Shown here one piece after another: positions 1-7,148 of a stretch of DNA of 23,667 bases. The translations under genes and the position numbers were made by a program. Below the pieces are notes generated by a model. The model had not been told where the DNA came from. It made no database searches and worked only from the letters and a program-made list of their open reading frames with translations. The stretch's first letter is position 1; each line of letters begins with the position of its first letter. Origin of the DNA: JBOGTC01 sp050692055 (GTDB lineage: Bacteria; Chloroflexota; Limnocylindria; QHBO01); contig JBOGTC010000111.1 of NCBI GenBank assembly GCA_050692055.1, forward strand, positions 1-23,667. The letters run 5' to 3'.

Positions 1-369
1 AGGCGGCTCTTCGGCCCGAGGCGGCTCGGCGGTCGGCGGCGGCTCTACGGGCGGCGGCGGCTCGGGCTCTGGGACGTCGCGGTCCCACGATTCCTGCCAC
101 GGATCGCTCGTCGGAGGCTCCGGCTCTGCGTACGGTGGCTCGGCGTAGGACGGCTCATCCGGCGGCGCGACGGGCGGCCAGTCGTCCCAGCCGGACGCCG
201 GCTGTGTCGATGGCTCCCGCCCCACGGGCGGAGACCCGCCCCACAGATCGTCGCCGGCCCAGGGATCGACCGATCGCGCCGCCTGGTCGAGATCACGGCT
301 CGGCCAGTCGGGACCTGGCTCGTCGGGGAACCGCCGCGCGTCCTCGTCCGGACTCCAGCGGTCGCTCAT
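1..369 (-). CDS. Proline/acid-rich hypothetical protein, C-terminus cut by window edge
   Basis: An open frame runs from an ATG at 369-367 to the window edge without a stop, giving 123 residues. The product begins MSDRWSPDEDARRF and is dominated by Pro, Glu, Asp and Trp, with repeated Pro-rich patches such as EPPYAEPEPP and a PEPPPPVEPPP stretch at the visible end. It looks intrinsically disordered, with no recognisable domain. The start overlaps the stop of the EamA gene in an ATGA arrangement, so the two are probably translationally coupled and co-transcribed. Function unknown. It could be the disordered N-terminal part of a larger membrane or envelope protein whose folded domain lies outside the window. 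Codon use matches its neighbours, which supports real coding. Confidence 0.7.
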   Translation of the reverse strand, partial: MSDRWSPDEDARRFPDEPGPDWPSRDLDQAARSVDPWAGDDLWGGSPPVGREPSTQPASGWDDWPPVAPPDEPSYAEPPYAEPEPPTSDPWQESWDRDVPEPEPPPPVEPPPTAEPPRAEEPP

Positions 370-1289
370 TGCCGGGCCTCGCTGGCTGCACGGCTCACGC
401 CGGCATCATACCGAAGGCCCACCACCACGATGCCCACCACGACCAGGGCGGTTCCGACCAGCAGGCGCGCGTCGAGCCGCTCGCCCAGCAGCCACACGCC
501 CAGCCCCACGCCCACGATCGGAAAGACGTAGGTCACCATGCTGGCGATCGTCGCCCCGAGCTGCTCGATCAGGAAGAAGAAGAGCACGTAGGCGATGAAC
601 GATCCCAGCAGCCCGAGCCAGACGATCGACAGGATGGTGTCGGCTTCGATCGGGACCACCAGGCCACCGTCCACCGGCAGGGCGAGCAGCCACATGTAGA
701 TGGCGGCGAAGACGAGCGTGCCGGCAGCCACGACGTACCTGTGCGTGGTCCGGATGCGGTAGCGGGCGAAGGATGCGCCGCCCGCGTAGCTGATCGCGGC
801 CCCCACGACGGCGAGGGCACCAAGCAGCCCCGCGGCGTCGCCCCGCAGCGCGAGCTCGCGGCTGGCAAGCAGCGCGGCACCGCCGAACCCGAGCGCCAGC
901 CCCAGCACGCGCACCCATGTCACCGGCTCGGTGCGCAGCACGAGCCCGGCGAGGATGAGCGAGAAGATCGGTACCAGCGAGTTCAGCACAGCGGCCGTCC
1001 CCGAGTCGATGAACTGCTCCCCCCAGCTGATGAGGAATATCGGAATGGCGGCATTCATGGCACCCATCGCCGCCAGCGGCAGCAGCTCGCGGGCTGAGCG
1101 CGGCCACCGCACCCCAAGGAACGGCAGGAGGGCAAGCATGCCCACCGCACCAAGGGTCATGCGGTACGCGACGAGGGTCGCGGGCGGGATCTCCTCGACC
1201 GCCACCTTGATCCAGGCAAACGACGAGCCCCAGATGAGACCCAATAAGATGAAGGCGGCCGGGACCAGCCAGCGCGGACGTTCGGCCAT
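366..1289 (-). CDS. EamA-family (drug/metabolite transporter superfamily) permease
   Basis: The 307-residue protein has about ten hydrophobic helices arranged as two EamA repeats, roughly residues 8-140 and 150-295. The N-terminus contains LLGLIWGSSFAWIKV, typical of the first EamA helix, followed by the usual YRMTLGA segment. The length matches the family. EamA proteins are inner-membrane carriers for amino acids, metabolites or drugs; the substrate cannot be read from sequence. The start at 1289 is supported by a TAGCCT box ending 7 nt upstream, which fits the leaderless pattern seen across the window. Its stop overlaps the next gene by 4 nt (ATGA). It is divergent from the nitrilase-like gene across about 65 nt. 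Confidence 0.92.
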   Translation of the reverse strand: MAERPRWLVPAAFILLGLIWGSSFAWIKVAVEEIPPATLVAYRMTLGAVGMLALLPFLGVRWPRSARELLPLAAMGAMNAAIPIFLISWGEQFIDSGTAAVLNSLVPIFSLILAGLVLRTEPVTWVRVLGLALGFGGAALLASRELALRGDAAGLLGALAVVGAAISYAGGASFARYRIRTTHRYVVAAGTLVFAAIYMWLLALPVDGGLVVPIEADTILSIVWLGLLGSFIAYVLFFFLIEQLGATIASMVTYVFPIVGVGLGVWLLGERLDARLLVGTALVVVGIVVVGLRYDAGVSRAASEARQ

Positions 1290-1296
1290 CCGATGA

Positions 1297-1302
1297 AGGC
1301 TA
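1297..1302 (-). promoter_or_regulatory. -10 box (TAGCCT) of the EamA gene, leaderless
   Basis: On the minus strand TAGCCT is followed by 7 nt and then the ATG at 1289. No Shine-Dalgarno sequence fits between. The spacing matches other leaderless starts in the window. Confidence 0.5.
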
Positions 1303-1341
1303 GCGCAAGCGCCGGACCGATGCCGACGCCGCCCAGGCGAG

Positions 1342-1347
1342 TAGCAT
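1342..1347 (+). promoter_or_regulatory. -10 box (TAGCAT) of the nitrilase-like gene, leaderless
   Basis: TAGCAT is followed by 7 nt and then ATG at 1355. The alternative ATG at 1346 lies inside this box, so the downstream ATG is preferred. Confidence 0.5.
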
Positions 1348-1354
1348 GGAGCCG

Positions 1355-2206
1355 ATGAGCCTGGTCACCATCGCGGCACTGCAGCTCGACCCCCAGATCG
1401 GCGAGGTCGATCACAACCTCGAGCACATCGAGCGTACCGTGGCCGATGCCGCCGCGCGCGGCGCAAACCTTGTCGTGGCGCCCGAGGCCGCTGTCACCGG
1501 CTACGCCTTCGATTCGCTCGAAGAGGCGATGCCGGTCGCGCGGCGCGCGTCGGCGATCGCCGCCGACCGGCTGGCGGAGCTGGCCGCGAAGCACGCGGTC
1601 ACCGTGATCTGCGGGACGCTCGAGGCGGAAGGCGACGCCATCTACAACGCCGCGCTCGTCCTCGCGCCGAATGGACGCCGCTGGGTCTACCGCAAGACGC
1701 ATCTGCCGTTCCTGGGCATCGACCGCTTCGCCGCGCCGGGCCAGGACGCGCCCTTCGTGGTGGATCTGGGGCCGATCCGCGTCGGCGTCCTCATCTGCTA
1801 TGACCTGCGCTTCCCCGAGGCGGCGCGCATCTGCGCGCTGGACGGCGCCGATCTCATCGCCCTGCCGACGAACTGGCCCGAGGGCGTCGATTTCCATCCC
1901 GACCTGTTCGCGCCCGCGCGCGCTGCGGAGAACCATTGCTTCCTGCTCGCCGCCGACCGGGTGGGCACCGAGCGCGGCACGACGTTCATCGGTCGGTCGC
2001 TCGTTGTCGATCCCGACGGCCGGCTGCTGGCCACGGCCGGCGGGACCGAGGAGGATGTGCTGGTCGTCGAGATCGACCCGGAGGCGGCGCGCAGCACGCA
2101 CGTTCGTCGCCGCCCCGGTGAGCACGAGTGGGACACGATCGCCGATCGCCGCCCGGGGCTCTACAAGCGCCTGCTCGAGCCTGGTGCAGATCGGCTCCAC
2201 CCGTAG
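1355..2206 (+). CDS. Carbon-nitrogen hydrolase (nitrilase superfamily)
   Basis: The 283-residue protein has the complete Glu-Lys-Cys triad of the nitrilase superfamily: Glu44 in VVAPEAAVTGY, Lys114 in YRKTHLPF and Cys148 in VLICYDLRFPE. A second conserved glutamate lies just after the cysteine (FPEAAR). The single-domain length is that of free amidohydrolases of the family, which hydrolyse amides such as omega-amides, carbamoyl compounds or aliphatic amides in the cytoplasm; the substrate is not clear. No glutaminase or synthetase domain is fused. An in-frame ATG at 1346 would add three residues, but a TAGCAT promoter box overlaps it, so 1355 is chosen. A GC-rich hairpin follows the stop. Divergent from the EamA permease. 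Confidence 0.92.
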   Translation: MSLVTIAALQLDPQIGEVDHNLEHIERTVADAAARGANLVVAPEAAVTGYAFDSLEEAMPVARRASAIAADRLAELAAKHAVTVICGTLEAEGDAIYNAALVLAPNGRRWVYRKTHLPFLGIDRFAAPGQDAPFVVDLGPIRVGVLICYDLRFPEAARICALDGADLIALPTNWPEGVDFHPDLFAPARAAENHCFLLAADRVGTERGTTFIGRSLVVDPDGRLLATAGGTEEDVLVVEIDPEAARSTHVRRRPGEHEWDTIADRRPGLYKRLLEPGADRLHP

Positions 2207-2214
2207 ACGACACC

Positions 2215-2247
2215 GCGCCGCTCCGGAAGGGCGGCCGGCGGCGGCGC
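2215..2247 (+). terminator. Possible hairpin terminator after the nitrilase-like gene
   Basis: GCGCCGC (2215-2221) pairs with GCGGCGC (2241-2247) across a 19-nt loop that can itself fold (CCGG...CCGG). It starts 8 nt after the stop. There is no T-run, as is common in high-GC genomes. Confidence 0.35.
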
Positions 2248-2294
2248 TGGTCGTCCCCGCGGCGTCCGTTGGCCAACACGGCTTGTATCACACG

Positions 2295-2473
2295 CCAACC
2301 ACCGCCGGCTTACGCACGGCTCGGAGCCGATGAGGCGTCAGGCTCCAATCACCGCCGGCTTCGACACGTTCAGGGTCGCCCGGAGGCCCGTCGGGGGGCA
2401 GCTCCACGCTCAAACCGGGGTCGCCACCCGCGCACTCGACGCCGCCCAGCCTGCCCAAGCCGGCTGTGGTTGG
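2295..2473. repeat. 17-bp repeat in three copies, one inverted
   Basis: CCAACCACCGCCGGCTT at 2295-2311 recurs with one change at 2345-2361, 50 bp later in the same direction, and again as the reverse complement with one change at 2457-2473. The outer copies form a long-range inverted repeat enclosing 145 bp. The similarity does not extend beyond the 17-mers. Confidence 0.5.
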
Positions 2474-2537
2474 AATCTGGCAATTTCACGCAGGGGAGGA
2501 GGGCCGACTCCCAGGCCGTATGACGGAAGCTCGGCCG

Positions 2538-2561
2538 GGATCGCTCGCCGGGTGGCGATCC
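2538..2561. repeat. Perfect 7-bp inverted repeat
   Basis: GGATCGC (2538-2544) and GCGATCC (2555-2561) are perfect reverse complements across a 10-nt loop. There is no gene directly next to it. Confidence 0.35.
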
Positions 2562-2668
2562 GTGCCGCGCCGCGCCGGTTGTGCGCGTCAGGCGATCCTT
2601 ATCCGCGGACCCGCCCCTTGGACCCTGCTTACCGACCAAACGGTGAGCATTACGCCGCCAGCGACCGC

Positions 2669-2693
2669 GTTACGCCCGTGGGGCAAGCGTAAC
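2669..2693. repeat. Inverted repeat GTTACGC/GCGTAAC
   Basis: GTTACGC (2669-2675) and GCGTAAC (2687-2693) are perfect reverse complements across an 11-nt loop. It could be an operator or an RNA hairpin; no gene start lies nearby. Confidence 0.4.
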
Positions 2694-2791
2694 AACGCTG
2701 ACGCCCGATCGCCGTACAGATTGTGCCAGCCACACGAGCGCTACAGCCCGCCCTGCGAGGCAGGAGGCACGGAGCCGCAGCGCGGCGAGAG

Positions 2792-2857
2792 GGGCTTCAC
2801 GCAGCGGGGAGACGGGCTCCACGCCGCGGTGAGCGGGGGCTGCACGCAGTGCCTGCC
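2792..2857. repeat. Degenerate 22-bp tandem repeat, three units
   Basis: Units beginning GGGCTTCACGCAGCG, GGGCTCCACGCCGCG and GGGGCTGCACGCAGTG follow one another at 22 bp, just past the 3' end of the small membrane-protein gene. Confidence 0.3.
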
Positions 2858-2866
2858 GCAGCTCCC

Positions 2867-3070
2867 TCAGTCGGAGGCGGCCCACATGATCAGGCCTACG
2901 GTGACCACGCCCGTGACGAGCCCAATGAAGGCGGCGGTCCCCTCGGGACCCTCCCCACCGACCGTTGGCGCGACGCTGTCGATCAGCGCCAGGCCGATCG
3001 CCATGTAGCCGAGCCACAGGACCGTCGCCACGCCGGCGATGATCCCGCGCCGAGCGCGATTCCTCACCAT
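2867..3070 (-). CDS. Small two-helix membrane protein, hypothetical
   Basis: The 67-residue product starts MVRNRARRGIIAG. It has a basic N-terminus, a hydrophobic helix at about residues 9-30, a short Gly/Pro-rich loop (VAPTVGGEGPEG) and a second helix at about 45-64. The positive N-terminus predicts both ends in the cytoplasm. A TAGGAT box ends 7 nt before this ATG, which decides it over an in-frame ATG at 3079 and longer extensions. It lies 22 nt after the regulator gene on the same strand, so it may also be read from that transcript. No family is recognised and no function is assigned. Confidence 0.6.
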   Translation of the reverse strand: MVRNRARRGIIAGVATVLWLGYMAIGLALIDSVAPTVGGEGPEGTAAFIGLVTGVVTVGLIMWAASD

Positions 3071-3077
3071 GGCCGGC

Positions 3078-3083
3078 ATCCTA
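3078..3083 (-). promoter_or_regulatory. -10 box (TAGGAT) of the small membrane-protein gene
   Basis: TAGGAT plus 7 nt leads to the ATG at 3070, the leaderless arrangement. The AGGAT could instead act as a Shine-Dalgarno sequence. Confidence 0.4.
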
Positions 3084-3092
3084 GCATGGCGT

Positions 3093-3857
3093 TCAGGGGG
3101 TGGCCGCGAGGCGCGCGCGCTCGGGTACACGGTGGAAAAGCGTCCGATCCGCGCGCCCTTCCAGCATGCGCAGCTTGGCCGCCGCAACGAGGCCCAGCGT
3201 CACCTCCTGCCCGTCGCTGGCGCCGCCGTTGACACGGCGCAACGTCAGGGTCCCGATGTGCTCCGCCACGTCCACCACGGCGAAGACGCTCCCCGGCCGC
3301 ACGCCGTTCTCCTGCAGGAAGGTCAGCAGGCGGGCATCCTCCTCCGCCTCCTCGGTGACGCGCAGGATCGTCAGCTCCCCTCCGGCACGCGCCGCCGAGA
3401 GCGGCAGGCCGGCCGGGCGATCGGGGGTGTGGCCGTCGCGCGGGATCGGGTTGCCGTGCGGGCATGTCGGCGGCCGGCCGAGCAGCTCGTCAATGCGGTC
3501 GGTGACGCGGTCGCTCAGGGCGTGCTGGAGGTGGTGCGCCTCCTCGTCGGCCTCGGCCCAGCCCAGGCCCACGACCTCGGTCAGCAGCCACTCCGACAGG
3601 GCATGGCGCCGAAAGGTGCGCTCGGCGGCCGTTCTGCCGGCATCGGTCAGGCTCAGCTGGCGCGTCTGCTCGTCGACGGTCAGGTAATCCTCGCGCGCCA
3701 GGCGGCCGACCATCTCGCTCACCGTGGCGGGGCTGACGGCCAGGCGCTCCGCGAGGCGCGCGGCGATGACGGGCTGACCCTCGCCATGCATGTACCGGAT
3801 GGTCATGAGGTACTCCGCGGCGACCTCGGTCATCTCGCCGCGCTGCTGGCTGGCCAT
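3093..3857 (-). CDS. DtxR/MntR-family metal-dependent transcriptional regulator
   Basis: The 254-residue protein has an N-terminal winged helix (about residues 8-72, with LAERLAVSPATVSEMVGRL as the helix-turn-helix), a metal-binding and dimerisation domain (about 73-140, ending in the family hallmark CPHGNPIP) and a C-terminal FeoA/SH3-like domain (about 160-235). Such proteins repress metal uptake or oxidative-stress genes when loaded with Fe2+ or Mn2+. His85, Glu89 and His112 align with DtxR His79, Glu83 and His106. The Cys102 position is His108, the Glu105 position is Gln111 and the His98 position is Asp104, so metal preference cannot be inferred from DtxR. No metal transporter is adjacent. 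A TAGAAT box 6 nt before the ATG supports the start. It lies 30 nt after acs. Confidence 0.93.
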   Translation of the reverse strand: MASQQRGEMTEVAAEYLMTIRYMHGEGQPVIAARLAERLAVSPATVSEMVGRLAREDYLTVDEQTRQLSLTDAGRTAAERTFRRHALSEWLLTEVVGLGWAEADEEAHHLQHALSDRVTDRIDELLGRPPTCPHGNPIPRDGHTPDRPAGLPLSAARAGGELTILRVTEEAEEDARLLTFLQENGVRPGSVFAVVDVAEHIGTLTLRRVNGGASDGQEVTLGLVAAAKLRMLEGRADRTLFHRVPERARLAATP

Positions 3858-3863
3858 GGCCCG

Positions 3864-3869
3864 ATTCTA
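3864..3869 (-). promoter_or_regulatory. -10 box (TAGAAT) of the DtxR-family gene, leaderless
   Basis: TAGAAT is followed by 6 nt and the ATG at 3857. It lies in the 30-nt gap after acs, so the regulator has its own promoter. Confidence 0.6.
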
Positions 3870-3887
3870 GCCCCGCCGGCGCAGGCC

Positions 3888-5861
3888 CTAATCCTCGGCC
3901 GTGCCGGACTGCTCGCGGATCGTGCTCACCACACCGGCGTCGGCGAGCGTGGTGACGTCACCGAGACTCCGCTGCTCGGCGATGTCGCGCAGCAGCCGGC
4001 GCATGATCTTGCCGGAGCGCGTCTTTGGCAGGTCCGGCGTGAACAGGATCTGCTTGGGCCGCGCGAACTTGCCGATCATCTCCGCCACGTGCTCGCGCAG
4101 CTCGCCCGCCAGCGCGTCGGATGGCTCAGAACCGGAGCGCAGGATGACGTAGGAGAAGATCGCCTGGCCGGTCACCGGGTCGGACCGCCCCACCACCGCC
4201 GCTTCCGCGACGGCCGAGTGCGAGACGAGGGCGGACTCGACCTCGGTCGTCGAGATTCGGTGGCCGGAGACGTTCATCACGTCGTCGACCCGGCCCAGCA
4301 GCCAGTAGTAGCCCTCCTCGTCGCGCTTGCAGCCGTCGCCGGGGAAGTATCGGCCCGGGTAGCGCGACCAGTACGTCTGCTCGTAACGCTCGGGGTCGCC
4401 GTAGATGCCGCGCAGCATCGCCGGCCAGGGTCGCTCGAGCACGAGGTAGCCGCCGCCGCCCAGCGGCACGGAGGCGCCGGCTTCGTCCACCACGTCGGCC
4501 ACGACCCCCGGGAACGGGAACGTGGCGCTCCCCGGCTTCAACGTCGTGATCCCCGGCAGCGGCGTGATCATGATCATGCCGGTCTCGGTCTGCCACCACG
4601 TGTCGACCACCGGACAGCGGCCGCCACCGATCTGCTTCCAGTACCAGGCCCATGCCTCGGGGTTGATCGGCTCGCCCACCGAGCCCAGGAGGCGCAGGGA
4701 GGAGAGGTCGTCGCCGGCGAAGGCATCCGCGCCGTACTTCATGAGGGCGCGGATGGCGGTGGGTGCGGTGTACAGGATGGTGGCGCTGTACTTTGCCGCG
4801 ATCTGCGCCCATCGGTCCATGTCGGGGAAGTCGATGGCCCCTTCGTAGATGATCCCGGTCGTGGCGTTGGCGAGCGGTCCGTAGACGATGTACGAATGAC
4901 CGGTCACCCAGCCGATATCGGCCATGCACCAGTAGATATCGGTCTCGGCGTGGATGTCGAAGATGGACCGATGGGTTGCGGCAACGCCGGCCAGGTAGCC
5001 GGCGGTGGTGTGCATGATGCCCTTCGGCTTGGCGGTCGTGCCGGAGGTGTAGAGCAGGTAGAGGAGGTCCTCGGAGTCCATCGGCTCGGGATCGGCGGTC
5101 GTCGGCTGGTCGGCGATGAGCTCGTGGTACCAGCGGTCACGGCCCTCGGTCCAGGCCACCTCCTCGCCGGTCCGCTTCACGACCACGCAGTGCTTGACCG
5201 ATGAGGTCCGCCCCATCGCCTCGTCCGCGTTCCTCTTCAGCGGGACCGATGCGCCCTTGCGATAGCCACCGTCGGCGGTGATCACGACCGAGCACTCGGC
5301 GTCCTCGATGCGGCCCGCGAGGGCATCGGCGGAAAAGCCGCCGAAGACCACGCTGTGCGGCGCGCCGATCCGGGCGCAGGCCAGCATGGCGACCGGCAGC
5401 TCGGGGATCATCGGCATGTAGATGGCGATCTTGTCGCCCTTCTTCACGCCCAGGGCTCGGAGCGCGTTGGTGAGGCGGCAGGTCTCCTCGAGCAGCTCGG
5501 CGTAGGTGATGGTGCGCGTATCGCCCGGCTCGCCCTCCCAGAAGTAGGCGACGCGATCACCGAGGCCGGCCGCCACGTGCCGGTCGAGGCAGTTGACCGA
5601 TACGTTGAGCTTGCCGCCCAGGTACCACTGCGCGTAGGGCGGCTCCCAGGTGTAGAGCTCGCTCCACGGCTGCATCCAGTCGAGCCGGTTGCCCTCTTCG
5701 CTCCAGAAGTCGCGGAACCCTTCTTCCGTTGCGGTTTGCTCGTAGATGGCGGCGTCGTTCAGCAGGGCCGTGGCGGTGAACTCGGCCGGCGGCGGGAACG
5801 TGCGCTCCTCCCGCAGCAGGTTCTCGATCGTCGCCGCTTCGGTGCGCTCTTCCGTCGTCAT
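3888..5861 (-). CDS. acs: Acetyl-coenzyme A synthetase (AMP-forming)
   Basis: The 657-residue length matches Acs. Motifs in order: substrate region GGFSADALAGRI (about 174-185), ATP P-loop YTSGTTAKPKG (271-281), TWWQTETG (421-428), hinge and A8 core GRVDDVMNVSGHRIST (523-538) and the C-terminal PKTRSGKIMRR, in which Lys618 is the catalytic lysine that protein acetyltransferases modify in other bacteria. The enzyme makes acetyl-CoA from acetate, ATP and CoA in the cytoplasm. The AcsA-specific N-terminus (FWSEEGNRLDWMQPW) separates it from propionyl- or acyl-CoA ligases. A TAGAAT box ends 6 nt before the ATG, so translation is probably leaderless. A palindromic element lies about 120-220 bp upstream. 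The nearby isocitrate lyase points to acetate assimilation. Confidence 0.97.
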   Translation of the reverse strand: MTTEERTEAATIENLLREERTFPPPAEFTATALLNDAAIYEQTATEEGFRDFWSEEGNRLDWMQPWSELYTWEPPYAQWYLGGKLNVSVNCLDRHVAAGLGDRVAYFWEGEPGDTRTITYAELLEETCRLTNALRALGVKKGDKIAIYMPMIPELPVAMLACARIGAPHSVVFGGFSADALAGRIEDAECSVVITADGGYRKGASVPLKRNADEAMGRTSSVKHCVVVKRTGEEVAWTEGRDRWYHELIADQPTTADPEPMDSEDLLYLLYTSGTTAKPKGIMHTTAGYLAGVAATHRSIFDIHAETDIYWCMADIGWVTGHSYIVYGPLANATTGIIYEGAIDFPDMDRWAQIAAKYSATILYTAPTAIRALMKYGADAFAGDDLSSLRLLGSVGEPINPEAWAWYWKQIGGGRCPVVDTWWQTETGMIMITPLPGITTLKPGSATFPFPGVVADVVDEAGASVPLGGGGYLVLERPWPAMLRGIYGDPERYEQTYWSRYPGRYFPGDGCKRDEEGYYWLLGRVDDVMNVSGHRISTTEVESALVSHSAVAEAAVVGRSDPVTGQAIFSYVILRSGSEPSDALAGELREHVAEMIGKFARPKQILFTPDLPKTRSGKIMRRLLRDIAEQRSLGDVTTLADAGVVSTIREQSGTAED

Positions 5862-5867
5862 GCACCG

Positions 5868-5873
5868 ATTCTA
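5868..5873 (-). promoter_or_regulatory. -10 box (TAGAAT) of acs, leaderless
   Basis: TAGAAT plus 6 nt leads to the ATG at 5861. The box and spacing are the same as for the downstream DtxR-family gene. Confidence 0.6.
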
Positions 5874-5978
5874 GCCGCACGGTCCGTGGCGCCCATGTGT
5901 GCCTCGCTCCCTTCGCCGGCGCCGCGCCGTGTCTGGAGCGGGCCGGCTGGAGGCTATGTGCCGTTTCTGTGCCCCAGC

Positions 5979-6084
5979 GCACGTAACTACCACGATGGGC
6001 CGTCTGCATGGTCATCCTGTGCGCCCGGGCGCAAGAAACGAGCAAGCAGAGGCCAGAATCGCGCCCTTCCTCGTAGTTACGTGC
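5979..6084. repeat. Palindromic intergenic element, copy 1
   Basis: GCACGTAACTAC (5979-5990) is perfectly inverted at 6073-6084; over 22-nt arms 19 positions match. Between the arms sits a 14-bp perfect palindrome, TGCGCCCGGGCGCA (6020-6033), then a block starting GCAAGAAACGA (6031) that matches 28 of 35 positions of the minus strand at 8584-8618 in copy 2. The element lies 62 nt past the LysR stop and upstream of acs. It may act as a terminator, a mobile palindromic repeat or part of the acs control region. Confidence 0.65.
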
Positions 6085-6145
6085 ACGGACGGCAAGAATG
6101 GGAGTCGGCGCCGCCCACTGACGACGGTGCGCGGCATTGGCCTCT

Positions 6146-7075
6146 TCATGCCAGGAACCGATGGGAGCGGTCCGCATCGGGCCGCAGCTCATCGAGCGTG
6201 CGCAGGAAGGCGGCCTCGATGGCCGGCGGCTCGCCGGCGTCACGTCGCCGCGCCACGACGATCTGGCGCCGCACCGGCGTCATGTCGGCCACGCGCACCG
6301 GGAAGAGGCGCCCGGTCCCGATCTCCGCCTGCACCGAGGTATGCGGCAGCAGCGCGATCCCGAGCCGCTGCTCCACCATGCGCTTGGCGGCGTCGATGTT
6401 GTCGACCTCCAGGTAGCCGCGCGGGTCGATGCCGGCCTGGCGAAAGATGGAGCTCGTCAGCTCGTGATAGGAGCTCGTGCGGTCGAACAGGATGAGGTGC
6501 TCGGTCGCCATCTGCGCCATGCGGATCTCGCCGCTCGCCGCGAAGGGATGGCCGCGATGCACCACGAGCACCAGCTCGTCCTCGTACAGCAGCGTCGAGC
6601 TGATCTCCGCGTGCTGGATCGGCCGCATGAGGCCGATCTCGACCTCGTCGCGCAGCACCATCTCCAGCACCTCCTCCGAGTGGCCGCTGCGCACGGACAG
6701 CTGGACGTTGGGATGGTCCGCCTGGAACCGATGCAGCATCGCCGGCAGCACGTACGTGCTCACCGCCGGAGCCGCGCCGATGGTCAGCCGCCCCCCGCTG
6801 CCGCTGATCACGTCCGCGACCGCTCCACGGCCGCGGCTCAGCGCCGCCAGCGCGCGCTCGGCGTGCGGCAGGAAGGCCTTGCCCGCCTCGGTCAGGCGGC
6901 TGCCCGCTCGGCTGCGCACCAGGATCTCGGTGCCGAGCACCCGTTCCAGGCCCTGGATGCGAGCCGTCAGGGCCGGCTGCGAGATGTACAGCTCCTCTGC
7001 CGCGCGGCTGATGGAGCCGCTGCGCGCGACGGTGGCCATCGCCTCGACGTGGCTCAGGTGTATCGGTTCCATCAT
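6146..7075 (-). CDS. LysR-family transcriptional regulator
   Basis: The 309-residue protein has the LysR helix-turn-helix at about residues 5-65 (SGSISRAAEELYISQPALTA) and a periplasmic-binding-like effector domain at about 90-295 (GGRLTIGAAPAVSTYVLP). LysR proteins usually control a divergent neighbour in response to a pathway metabolite. Here the divergent unit is the Cys-rich protein plus isocitrate lyase, so control of glyoxylate-cycle or related carbon use is a reasonable inference. The effector is unknown. A TAAGGT box ends 6 nt before the first of two ATG codons (7075 and 7072), which supports 7075. The shared intergenic region is 73 nt and contains an inverted repeat. Confidence 0.94.
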   Translation of the reverse strand: MMEPIHLSHVEAMATVARSGSISRAAEELYISQPALTARIQGLERVLGTEILVRSRAGSRLTEAGKAFLPHAERALAALSRGRGAVADVISGSGGRLTIGAAPAVSTYVLPAMLHRFQADHPNVQLSVRSGHSEEVLEMVLRDEVEIGLMRPIQHAEISSTLLYEDELVLVVHRGHPFAASGEIRMAQMATEHLILFDRTSSYHELTSSIFRQAGIDPRGYLEVDNIDAAKRMVEQRLGIALLPHTSVQAEIGTGRLFPVRVADMTPVRRQIVVARRRDAGEPPAIEAAFLRTLDELRPDADRSHRFLA

Positions 7076-7081
7076 CAGTTA

Positions 7082-7087
7082 ACCTTA
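7082..7087 (-). promoter_or_regulatory. -10 box (TAAGGT) of the LysR gene, leaderless
   Basis: TAAGGT is followed by 6 nt and the ATG at 7075, matching the leaderless spacing of other genes here. Confidence 0.45.
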
Positions 7088-7109
7088 TGGATGTCATCGG
7101 AAGAATCGT

Positions 7110-7137
7110 CTTGACTGATGTTAGATGGTCCGTCAAG
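7110..7137 (+). promoter_or_regulatory. Inverted repeat overlapping the isocitrate lyase operon promoter
   Basis: CTTGACTGA (7110-7118) is inverted as TCCGTCAAG (7129-7137) with 8 of 9 positions matching, across a 10-nt spacer. The spacer holds TTAGAT (7121-7126), a possible -10 box preceded by TG. The site ends just before the ribosome binding site (GGTGGAG, 7137-7143) of the small gene. It is a plausible operator for the divergent LysR protein or another repressor. Confidence 0.5.
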
Positions 7138-7148
7138 GTGGAGCAATG

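Larger units (their letters stand above)
2207..2866. other. 660-bp gene-free region with several inverted repeats
   Basis: No frame here has convincing coding character: the open frames are rich in Arg, Ala and Pro, start arbitrarily and show no known motif. What can be seen is a terminator-like hairpin, a repeated 17-mer (2295, 2345, inverted at 2457), a GGATCGC/GCGATCC hairpin at 2538-2561, a GTTACGC/GCGTAAC hairpin at 2669-2693 and a degenerate 22-bp tandem repeat at 2792-2857. I compared it by eye with RNase P, tmRNA and common riboswitch cores and found no match. It may be decayed sequence or an unrecognised structured RNA. Confidence 0.4.

Noticed and set aside
135..1097. Long plus-strand open frame opposite the EamA gene
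   Set aside because: It is rich in His, Arg, Gln and Asp, has no motif and is antisense to a clear membrane transporter and the Pro-rich gene. It is a high-GC shadow frame.
2330..2692. Possible gene in the 2207-2866 region
   Set aside because: Several overlapping short frames exist on both strands, none with coding-like third positions, a promoter-supported start or a known motif.
2450..2700. Riboswitch, RNase P or tmRNA candidate
   Set aside because: Hairpins are present, but none of the conserved cores of cobalamin, c-di-GMP, c-di-AMP, glycine or guanidine riboswitches, RNase P or tmRNA could be found by eye.
3039..5204. 721-codon plus-strand frame opposite the DtxR-family gene and acs
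   Set aside because: It spans two well-supported genes on the other strand and encodes low-complexity His/Arg/Gly sequence with no family features.
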